A DNA stretch of 64,000 nt from Schistosoma mansoni. Lineage: Eukaryota > Platyhelminthes > Trematoda > Strigeidida > Schistosomatidae. A program made the position numbers and the translations under genes. Shown here in pieces: positions 1 to 8,607 of the stretch. The notes beneath the pieces are model-generated. The model was not told where the DNA came from. It saw only the letters and a program-made list of their open reading frames with translations, and searched no databases. The stretch is from assembly GCF_000237925.1 (NCBI RefSeq), contig NC_031502.1:16046434-16110433 (forward strand), written 5' to 3'. Position 1 is the first letter of the stretch, and each line of letters starts with the position of its first letter.

Positions 1-1306
1 CCAGGATATCTTATTAAAATACAAAAAAGAACTTCACTTGTTGAACTAATCATTTTAATAACTTTCCACGTTTTAAATACTACTCAATCTATAAAAAGCA
101 CTCACAAATCAAATCAACTTTATCCATTTAGGACATGTTCTGTCCGAATTCCAGTAGGGTTACCCAAGGTGATGCTTCATAATAGTCATATGCAATGAAT
201 GATGTTTTATTATATGAGTTTTTAATTTCTAATTAAATGATCTATCAGAAGTTTATGTTTCGTTGTTGCTAATCTATATGAGGTTTAAAATAAATCAGGA
301 CACTAGATCAGATATCGATATTAATAGTTATACGATGATATGTTTTCGGTCCTTAATTAATCTCTTCAGAAACAAAGCACTGACTGATGGTATTTTACTT
401 TTTACACTTTTGAATCCAATTCATCTAAATTAGATGATTGAGTTGAAAAAAGAAACCTGTTTTGTAGTAGAGATCTAGCTACAACACTTCAGATTATTGT
501 TCTTATTCTTCGAGGTGAACTATTAATTGAAGAAGTGTTGCCAAAAATAAACGTACTTTATACGTGAATACCGATACCCTTTTTTAAATATTGAGTGACC
601 ATCGAAGTTGCTGACAAAATGCGTTGAATTTAAATATTTCCATATTACATACGGTCTTTTGAACTTCTCCCAGGATTTTATTCACTATTAATCATATAAG
701 TAGTTTCATTCACTTACGAAGGGCTTTTGATTGGTAAAGATTTGGGAAGAATAATGAGTGATACTAGGGTTACATAAGTTAGTAATACTTTGGTAATTGT
801 ATACATAATATGGACCAATGTCAAAGTGGCTCTGACTTTCCTCAAAACGAGAAGGAATACCGGATCAACACTCCGCGTTTCACTTAGTGTATTCGATAAA
901 TATAGAACTGTAGTATATCAGTGGTTTGATCTGAAATCAATCATTTTACATCGAACAAACAATTCTAATGAAGTTATGTGTAAGAAGAACAACCATGTTT
1001 TCAAATGAGGAACAGTATCCTAAAATTAATGATTATTAAATAATTTACAAATATTGTTTGTTACCCTATTAATATTTACCAATCATTTTTCTCCTACTGA
1101 CGGTCTTTGTAAAAATTATGAACCAATAAAGACACTAAAAAGTATTTGTACTCAAATAATGAGCAGGAAAGATAAGGAATTTTTAATGAACCAATAAGTG
1201 TTCATAACTTATTTCGGAGCATCTAACTTATTAGCCAATCATATTTCTCTAAAAGAGAGTTGGTCACACGCATTGAGGCTGGCAAACTTTGACTAGTTAC
1301 TTATAA
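1..1306. other. AT-rich sequence upstream of the homeobox gene
   Basis: No gene or recognisable repeat is visible here. A 72-codon open frame at 790-1008 has no recognisable composition or splice context. The stretch presumably holds the promoter and 5' untranslated region of the Rax-like gene, but no promoter element can be assigned by eye. Confidence 0.4.
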
Positions 1307-1547
1307 ATGTTCAACTTTATGGTGATAAGACAATTATTTATTTCAACAGTAATGCAATCAAGTAACTTCAATCAAACCTTACCATCTGATTATTATTCTA
1401 ACTTCCAAAGTGATAATCTCAAACATATATCAACAGTCTGTGCTCAGAATTCCTTTTTTGGAATTGCATCCTTGCTAGGATTTAGTAAACGAAAGGATTT
1501 AAATGATGCTGATTTGTCTAAAATATCCAACAGTTATGACAACTTAT
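1307..1547 (+). CDS. rax: Rax-like homeobox gene, exon 1 (octapeptide exon)
   Basis: First coding exon of a paired-class homeobox transcription factor. An in-frame TAA at 1304-1306 precedes the first ATG, so translation starts inside this exon. Candidate starts are Met1 (1307), Met5 and Met16 (1352); Met16 would drop a hydrophobic stretch atypical for a nuclear protein. Residues 50-61 read FFGIASLLGFSK. This resembles the eh1/octapeptide of Rax proteins, which recruits Groucho-type corepressors in that family and is followed by the same G-F-S/T-K signature. The exon ends with a strong donor (GTAAGT at 1548) in phase 1. It is linked to the homeobox exons by matching splice phase and by the Rax-like pairing of octapeptide with homeodomain. 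No transcript evidence was available. Confidence 0.68.
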
Positions 1548-4084
1548 GTAAGTAGTCTTTTTAACTGTTATTTTCAACAAGTATATTATTAATTTCCATA
1601 TATTGAATATGAAATATTTTAGCACATATTAGCATTTGGTTTAGTTGAGACGTAAACATGCCATTTATGTGAATGTAGTCTTGTTGTAGCGAAGATGTTA
1701 CAAATATTGTACAAGTTAGCCAGGCAATAGCCGTTGATTTTCTCCAACTAGCTTACAATTACTTGATAAGAAAATTTTCTACTGGTATACGATTATCTGA
1801 TGAAGGGAACTTTATCGAAAATGCAATGACAAACGAAAGTATTTCGAAGGTTATGCATGAATGACTTGGGTGGAGATTTTCACCTGGTTAGTGGTTTTTA
1901 TTTATAAAATGAAGGATAACTGATAACGTTTATGGACCATTCGTTAAGTTTTGTGAAATCTAAATTTAATTTTAGATCAGTGTGTGCACAATACTATGCG
2001 TTAATTATTTCAGTAAGAAGTAATTTTAAATCACGCCAAACTTTGTTTTGTTCCCCGATTTCCATTTAAGCAACTTTAATTTTGCTAAGTTAGCTCAAAC
2101 GGACACCTCTTTATTAAGAAACATCGCATTTTGAAAATCTCGGTTATCCATAATTGTTCATTGGCTTATTGTTAGTATTCGATTGTGACTCATTCAGATT
2201 ATGTTGCCGTTATGGGGGTCTGACTCTGTAATACTGAATTCGTAACTCACCTTATAGTGTTTCACTGTAACTGTCATGTGATGACTAAATTTGTTAGTCT
2301 TTTTGAATGGATTTGCTTACACTGATTTCATAATAAGTACTTCACTAAAGTATGGCTTTTAAAGTAATGCTTCAAAACTTTCATTTTAACATTTTCAAGC
2401 AGGTCATACTTGCATAAAACAGATTCCGATTTTTCGAGGTATCTGGTAATCAAAGATGTCATTAAAGAATCTGGGAAAGATCTTGTTAAATACCTAAGGG
2501 AAGCGAATCGTTCGGAATATTCGTTTCAATAAAACCGTAACAACTTTTATGAGTTTAATCCTAAATTGATTTTCCTGAAATATTGATCTATCTCATAGGT
2601 TATATTCTACTATTACCAGCAGGAAATTTCTCACAAACGAAACCTACTTTCATCTCATGAAACATTATTTCCGTTAAATGAATGCCCCAAGTTTAAATGA
2701 AGTTTTCAGTTGACATTATATCTCTGTAAGAAATAAAACATGATGACCAGTTTAATAAAAACTAAAATTAATAAATAGTACGTATTTGTTCATATTTTAA
2801 AGTAAGAAATATAACCTTTTTATCCTGAAAAACCACATGCCTTTTGATAAACTCTGATTTTGAAATGAATAGTTAGTACTATTTATTGACTACTTCGTCA
2901 ACTACCTATTGAATGATTTTATGCACATGGCAAAATTTGAACGTCGAAAGTTCAATCTTTTCCATGTTTTTGTGCACTGGAACTAAACTAGATTTTTTAA
3001 TAGATTATCGCCTGACTTCTTTGCGTTTTTGAAGATTTTTCTAACAAATAGGCTCTCATAAATTAAGTAGTATATTTCTAAAAATTGAAGGTCCTAACGT
3101 TCTATTACTTAATCCAATTACTGTATTTATTACTGATAGTACTATCCATCATACTCTTACAGTTATATGAAATAATCAAACATTCATCTGAACAAAGTTC
3201 GTTTAACAATATTTTTGACCATAAATTTTCTCTTATAATATTTAAACCTGAGAGTGATACGACCGTATATGGTAGTTCCATGTTGTATGTGGATCTATTA
3301 TGTCATAAAGTTACTACGGTGAAAACAAAGTATAATTAGTATAATAACTCAATTCATTAACCATAATTGGCTCTCTTATAACGCCACATCTAAAACTTTA
3401 TCCTAACTTTTTAGGGCTACCAGAAAATAATGTGAGCATTAGGCGTCCACACTGATAAGAATTATCTTGATATGAAATAAGCTGTAATTTTCTTTATAAC
3501 ACTGGAAACTGATTTGATATAGTTCCACTGTTTTATGAACTACAAATTAAACGTTTTACGGATACCTTTTATGTAGATATTAAAGTTCGTTCAGTTAATA
3601 AACATATTAATTAGCTATCTTTTGGCTGTTTATAATAATAATTGCTTGAAGACATCTCTTAACCTAACTTCGTACTCTCTGAAAATATCTACATCAAGAA
3701 GTTCATCTTCTGTCAATCAAGCTGGTTCAAAGAGTATTGATTAAGGTCATGAAAAGTTTTATAAAGACAATTGTTCTTTGAGATCCAATCTCCAAAATTG
3801 TTTAAAATCACTTTTTCAATCAAGATTGTTACAAACAACTTCATCTATGATTTCGGAGCATTTCCCTTGGTATTTGCAAGCACTTTACCTTAGAGCTTTA
3901 TTAAAAAATAACATGTTTGACAACTATGTTGTTTATTTCAACAAATATTGTGAACATTTCTAGTGAAATCCATGAAGTACAAAAAGACTATGCTGAAATC
4001 TAGAAAAGTGTGTTTTGTTTGTGAAATCTCACTGTCAAAAATGAAACTTGTGTGATTTTGTCGATAAATTAGTTTATCTGGATC

Positions 4085-4165
4085 GTAGCTAGAATTGAAA
4101 TCTAGGGCATTCGTTTTGTCCTAGCCGGAACACGTCAACTGGATGCTCATGAATTCAAGTGTTCA
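4085..4165 (-). repeat. Decayed hammerhead SINE fragment (Sm-alpha-like)
   Basis: Read on the minus strand, this aligns by eye to the ribozyme segment of the intact copies at 7399-7456 and 17065-17125. The stem I strand ATCCAG survives. The core CTGACGA has become TTGACGT and the downstream GAAA has become AAAA, so self-cleavage would not be expected. The tRNA-like head is not recognisable. Confidence 0.55.
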
Positions 4166-4465
4166 TATTCATACGATGACTGAAACCCAATATCTTTCAA
4201 CTTAGACGATAATGTTTTCCACTGGGTTACAGAGTTCAGATAACTAGGAACTTGTTCAACCATTGTGGGATCATTTATTGGATGGACAAAGATATTTAAG
4301 TGAAGAAAACATTTATTCAAACGATGTTACTTACTAACGCTAGACATTCTTAAAGGTTATTTCCCTTCTATGTTTAAGCTTCAAGTTACTGTCAATGAAC
4401 CTGAAAAAAAAGCCATCTCTCAAATGTTTTATTTTATTGTATTTAATTTATTATAGACCACTATA

Positions 4466-4466
<1 letters not shown>

Positions 4467-4505
<39 letters not shown>

Positions 4506-4690
4506 CCTGTTACCCCTCGTGGAGGAGCATAGGCCGCCCACCAGAATTCTCGATCCAACTCTGTCCTGAGCCTTCCTTTCCAGTTCTTTCCAGTTTCTAT
4601 TCATCCTTGTCATATCTGCTTCTATTTCCCGGCGTAATGTGTTCTCTGGCCTTCCTCTTTTCCGCTTCCCTTCCGGATTCCATGTTAGGG
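4467..4690 (-). mobile_element. RTE-type retrotransposon, 3' end fragment
   Basis: The minus strand encodes the C-terminal tail of an RTE (SR2-like) polyprotein with GKRKRGRP-type basic residues and a W-K-E-L-E-R motif, ending near a Gly-Leu-Cys-Ser-Ser segment. The same tail is seen at about 38950-39100. It ends in a pure (AAGT)n tract (plus strand ACTT repeats, 4467-4505), the simple-repeat 3' tail typical of RTE elements. It is a severely 5'-truncated insertion in intron 1 of the Rax-like gene. Confidence 0.7.
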
Positions 4691-5297
4691 CTTGCCTTGA
4701 TGTATACTATATATTAAATAGCCATAAATACAGTTGCACAGAGTTAACAAATAACTATATCGAAAACATTTTTTTATTGAGCTGTCTATACTACGACGCA
4801 ATGGACTTCTTTCTTTGTTTGTTATTGTCTGTATTTTCTTGTTTTTAATGATAAAATCTGATAAAGATTAGTCCCTGTCGGTATATGTGCACGCTTGGAA
4901 GATTCCTTCGGTATAACTTATGAACTCAATAAAGGAGAACTCAGATTCATAAACCTTTAAGTTAACATGACTTGGCAAGTGAATAATCGATGGGTATTAG
5001 GAGAATTAACTGAATTTTGATGGTTGTGAAGATAATTGGCGACGTAAAATATGAAAAAAATTCTTTGAAACTGTTTTCCATCTACTAATAGTTCAAATGA
5101 CAATCGCTCCTTTCAGGAAGCTTTTTGGTTGACAGTGTCAAAATATCACACCATATGGAATCTATTTTTTCACCATTATCTGTGGATAGCTTATACTAAA
5201 GTTACCATGTATGCATGTATGTGAACATGGTTGTTGATCGTAAATGAATCACAGTCTCATTTGTTTTAATAAACACCGTTTTGTTCATTTTGTAAAG

Positions 5298-5845
5298 GTG
5301 TTTCTTCATCAGAAGATTCAAATATAATGGATTATATCCAGTTAAATTCAACTTCTAACTGGTTTAATTCTCAAATAAAAAATAAATTTCCGAACCAGTC
5401 TATGTTTAGTGAAGACAATCACTTTCCCCTATGTCACTCAAATCCGATAATTTCAGCGAATCAAGCTGCTAACATCATGGATGAAAGTAAAAATTTCGAA
5501 TCAAACAAAATGGATGTTAAAATTAAATCACTGAAATCGAAAATGGTGAAGAGAGTATCATTGTCTAATGGAGGTATTGAAATATCTACATCCAGAACAA
5601 ACAACATTACTGCTAAATGTAGAACTAAAAATTGCAATCACGTTGGTTATCATCATCACCATCACCACCACCTCCAACAAAAACAACAACACTCACATGA
5701 TCGTAAACACAGGCGTAATCGAACTACGTTTACAACTTTCCAACTACATGAATTAGAATGTGCTTTCGAACATAGTCATTATCCGGATGTATTGAATCGA
5801 GAAGAATTAGCTGCAAGAATTAGACTACCAGAAGTTCGCGTTCAG
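5298..5845 (+). CDS. rax: Rax-like homeobox gene, exon 2 (homeodomain residues 1-46)
   Basis: Encodes a Ser/Asn-rich linker, a basic patch, a run of seven histidines and then homeodomain residues 1-46, starting at His1 (5708). The sequence [12 protein letters not shown] with SHYPDV and LPEVRVQ is characteristic of Rax/Rx. The exon ends exactly after Gln46 at a GTAATG donor (5846), the intron position common in paired-class homeoboxes. Upstream the frame is open back to 5273. Two phase-1 acceptors suit exon 1: AAG at 5295-5297 (exon from 5298) and AAG at 5313-5315 (exon from 5316). The intervening CAG at 5310-5312 would create an immediate TAA with the last base of exon 1. An ATG at 5327 could serve as an alternative start. 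Protein length would be about 382-388 residues. Confidence 0.85.
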
Positions 5846-6201
5846 GTAATGTTAACTCATTATCATTGTCTGTTTACTAAAATCCTACTACTTAATCCAA
5901 GTCGACCGGTAAAATTAAGAATGTATTAATAGTCAAGTTATATTAGGTAAATCTATCAAATTCGAACTTATTTCAGAACAAGCGAATTATCAGTCATGTG
6001 GAATTTCGTTGTTCCCTTATTTCTACTGATTTACGAGTCGACGAGTGACTCTTAAAAGTAATTTAAGTGGACTCTAACTCCAATGTACAGTTGTTTATAC
6101 ACATTGATAATTCATTTCGATTGAAAAATAATTTATATGAATATTTGTCAATATTGGAACGAATTGTTTGATAAAAATTGGGCGCCGAGTATAGAGAAGT
6201 C

Positions 6202-6344
6202 ATTATATTTGAAATAATCTCAGCGATTGAAATTTAAATTAATCATTCCGGCGTTTCGTCCAGCTAACTTGTCTGGACCCTGAAGAAGTCCGGACAAGTT
6301 GGTGTTATTTAAATTTCAATCGCTGAGACTAATTCAAATATAAT
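6202..6344. repeat. Fold-back (inverted-repeat) element with nested hairpin
   Basis: The arms 6202-6239 and 6307-6344 are reverse complements at 36 of 38 positions. Inside them, 6266-6278 and 6288-6300 form a second inverted pair with one mismatch around CCTGAAGAA. The layout suggests a MITE-like or fold-back insertion. No transposase or clear target duplication was found, so the superfamily is unassigned. Confidence 0.6.
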
Positions 6345-6506
6345 TTTTACATATAATGTTTATACTCATGTCTTAGAAAGATACTTTCCATTATGTAGTT
6401 TTGAATCACACAAAATTCAACAATCCTTTTAGCCCACCATATTTACTTTACCGATAAAGCGATATGAAATAGAATGACTTAGACTTGTAAGTAAATTAAA
6501 TTTTTC

Positions 6507-6840
6507 ATATGGATGAATAAATATCACACTCATCTCAAACTGTTTCGGAAAGAAGTATATTTTTGCTTACGTGACATAGCTATTTGTAAATAAGTGCCTA
6601 CTAAATAGAACCGTTCAAGTTTAATATAACTAAATATACAGTTGTTGGTTCCTAGGCATTTTCTATTAAGCGCTGCTGTATTAGCTAGAAAAGTATCGGA
6701 TATAGTTATTCTGTGTGATTCTTAACTGTTTCTAGATTTTATGACTTAAGTAAACTTTGGATTCAACAGAGCAAAACTACATTAGAGTAATATTCGGTTT
6801 CTTGAAGACATTTTGATGAGTAAACTTTTGATGGCTTTGA
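6507..6840. repeat. 334-bp direct repeat, copy 1 (abuts gap)
   Basis: Appears identical, base for base by eye, to 7803-8136. This copy stops exactly where the 200-N gap begins, while copy 2 runs on into unique intron and exon 3. The pattern fits overlapping contig ends or alternative haplotypes joined in series better than an old biological duplication. Confidence 0.85.
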
Positions 6841-7040
6841 NNNNNNNNNNNNNNNNNNNNNNNNNNNNNNNNNNNNNNNNNNNNNNNNNNNNNNNNNNNN
6901 NNNNNNNNNNNNNNNNNNNNNNNNNNNNNNNNNNNNNNNNNNNNNNNNNNNNNNNNNNNNNNNNNNNNNNNNNNNNNNNNNNNNNNNNNNNNNNNNNNNN
7001 NNNNNNNNNNNNNNNNNNNNNNNNNNNNNNNNNNNNNNNN
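6841..7040. other. Assembly gap, 200 N
   Basis: Exactly 200 unresolved bases, as in the three other gaps of the window, so the size is a placeholder. Confidence 0.99.
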
Positions 7041-7075
7041 GGAGGAGCATCAGCCGTACACCAGCATTTATACTA
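7041..7075 (-). mobile_element. RTE 3' end scrap next to the gap
   Basis: GGAGGAGCAT followed by a CACCAG segment matches the 3' coding end of the RTE fragment at 4467-4690. Too short to classify further; the rest may lie in the gap. Confidence 0.45.
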
Positions 7076-7376
7076 ACAAACAATAATCAATATCTCATTC
7101 CTAATGTTGTCATATCCTGTTCATTGTTTATAATTGATTTATCAGTTTGTTTGTTTTTGTTGTTGTCATTCGTTTTCTTGCATAATAGTATTGAAACCTC
7201 CTATTTGTGAACTTAGTTTTGTAAAATGTAAAGAGTTTCATACCTTGTTTTGATGTTTTGAGAGTAATTCAATCATAATAATAATAGAGCATATATGCAT
7301 TTACATTTTGTGTACTTGATTATTCTTTATATACTTATACTTTGTATAATACTTAACAATTAGGGTATAGTAAGCA

Positions 7377-7612
7377 AAGATGGATAGTGGCTAGCAGTAG
7401 TATCCAGGACGCGCGTTTCGTCCTATTTGGGACTCGTCAGCTGGATGTACCTGCATCTCAGAGTCGATATTCACTCTGAGACTCGAACCCAGTACCTTCC
7501 GCTTCAAACGCCACCGCATTATCCACTCGGTCACTGAGAGACTGACCAGTTGCAGTCCTAAAACATCAATTGGAAGATTCAAAGAAACAATACGGAGTGA
7601 ATTAGAGTATAG
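7377..7612 (-). mobile_element. tRNA-headed hammerhead SINE (Sm-alpha-like), full copy
   Basis: On the minus strand the order is a leader ending CAACTGGTCAGTCTCT, then a tRNA-like head with an A-box-like GTGACCGAGTGG and a B box GGGTTCGAGTC, then a hammerhead ribozyme, then a short tail ending near GCTTAC. The internal promoter boxes point to RNA polymerase III transcription. The element is non-autonomous and presumably moved by a LINE machinery of the host. It lies in intron 2 of the Rax-like gene, antisense to it. Confidence 0.8.
7399..7456 (-). ncRNA. Hammerhead ribozyme, intact core
   Basis: Minus strand: stem I strand ATCCAG, core CTGACGA, stem II GTCC/GGAC with loop CAAATA, GAAA, the very short stem III made by CGCGCG, cleavage triplet GTC, and the matching stem I strand CTGGAT. 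All conserved core residues are present. This is the architecture known from schistosome Sm-alpha ribozymes, so cleavage in the transcript is expected but untested. Confidence 0.85.
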
Positions 7613-7614
7613 TT

Positions 7615-7695
7615 CATGTTACTTACTTACTGACTTACTAACATCTATCATTCCTCGTGGAATAGCATAGGTCACTGACTAGTATTCTTCATCGA
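7615..7695 (-). mobile_element. RTE 3' tail fragment, decayed
   Basis: A short ACTT-rich tract followed by a CCTCGTGGAAYAGCATAGG-type sequence resembles the 3' end of the RTE fragment at 4467-4690, with several substitutions. Confidence 0.5.
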
Positions 7696-7802
7696 ATTTA
7701 TAATACAGTAGAATCAATATAATAAGTAACAATATAGATAAGTTATATGTACTAAGAGTAAGTATAGTTTACTAAACTATCAATATCTTAGATGATTTTT
7801 TA

Positions 7803-8136
7803 ATATGGATGAATAAATATCACACTCATCTCAAACTGTTTCGGAAAGAAGTATATTTTTGCTTACGTGACATAGCTATTTGTAAATAAGTGCCTACTAA
7901 ATAGAACCGTTCAAGTTTAATATAACTAAATATACAGTTGTTGGTTCCTAGGCATTTTCTATTAAGCGCTGCTGTATTAGCTAGAAAAGTATCGGATATA
8001 GTTATTCTGTGTGATTCTTAACTGTTTCTAGATTTTATGACTTAAGTAAACTTTGGATTCAACAGAGCAAAACTACATTAGAGTAATATTCGGTTTCTTG
8101 AAGACATTTTGATGAGTAAACTTTTGATGGCTTTGA
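7803..8136. repeat. 334-bp direct repeat, copy 2
   Basis: Second copy of 6507-6840. It continues without interruption into the region that leads to exon 3 of the Rax-like gene, so this is probably the genuine location. Confidence 0.85.
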
Positions 8137-8229
8137 TGATACTGCGAATTATATCTTACATATACTATCCTCTGTAATCACTTGTCACTAATAAATTAAT
8201 TCATATTAGTTTACATTTATGCGATTCAG

Positions 8230-8607
8230 GTTTGGTTTCAAAATAGGCGGGCTAAATGGAGACGTCAAGAAAAACAAGAAGCTATCACTCATACGAAAAA
8301 TCTTGAAGAAGCCTTACCATATTTGAAAAAGCAGAATAACATGTCCGCTGGAATAGCCACAATAAATTCAGAAACGCAGTTATCAAACATAAACGATAAG
8401 GAATATTCATCAGAAAGTTCTAAAGTTGAGTCGTTTTGTCGCGAAACCAATAGGTCATTGAACAACTTTCCATCTTATGTATATGAAACACCATTATCGA
8501 ATTCTACTCAAACATATGATTTGATATCAAAGTTCATTGATCCATTACAATCTGTCCTTATTCCAAATGATCATATAAAGTCATACGTCCTAAGTGAAGA
8601 TCGCTGA
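8230..8607 (+). CDS. rax: Rax-like homeobox gene, exon 3 (homeodomain residues 47-60 and C terminus)
   Basis: Begins in phase 0 after TTCAG and completes the homeodomain with VWFQNRRAKWRRQE (8230-8271). Gln50 and Asn51 are the DNA-contacting residues, as expected for Q50 paired-class factors binding TAAT-type sites. The C-terminal region of about 110 residues is Ser/Asn-rich and ends at TGA 8605-8607. No OAR motif, found near the C terminus of many Rax proteins, is visible. Either the flatworm gene lacks it or a further exon is missed. Rax proteins act in eye and anterior brain patterning in other animals; in a parasitic fluke a neural or photoreceptor role is only inference. Confidence 0.87.
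   Translation, partial: VWFQNRRAKWRRQEKQEAITHTKNLEEALPYLKKQNNMSAGIATINSETQLSNINDKEYSSESSKVESFCRETNRSLNNFPSYVYETPLSNSTQTYDLISKFIDPLQSVLIPNDHIKSYVLSEDR

Larger units (their letters stand above)
1548..5297. other. Rax-like gene, intron 1 (inferred)
   Basis: About 3.75 kb between the octapeptide exon and the first homeobox exon. It contains a decayed hammerhead SINE piece near 4085-4165 and an RTE 3' end at 4467-4690. Open frames at 3085-3339 and 3778-3963 are low-complexity AT-rich frames without recognisable domains. Nothing else was identified. Confidence 0.45.
5846..8229. other. Rax-like gene, intron 2 (splits the homeobox)
   Basis: The intron carries a fold-back element (6202-6344), a 334-bp segment present twice (6507-6840 and 7803-8136), a 200-N gap, RTE 3' scraps and a hammerhead SINE (7377-7612). 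The 3' splice site is TTCAG at 8225-8229. True length is uncertain because of the gap and the repeated flank. Confidence 0.75.

Noticed and set aside
6250-6305. Hammerhead ribozyme in the fold-back element (GACGAAAC on the minus strand)
   Set aside because: A GTCCAG/CTGGAC stem and GAAA are present, but no CTGANGA core lies on the same strand in the right place.
6763-7083. Open frames of about 90-110 codons spanning the N gaps (also at 22001-22319, 40800-41184, 62226-62797 minus)
   Set aside because: They are open only because unknown bases contain no stops.
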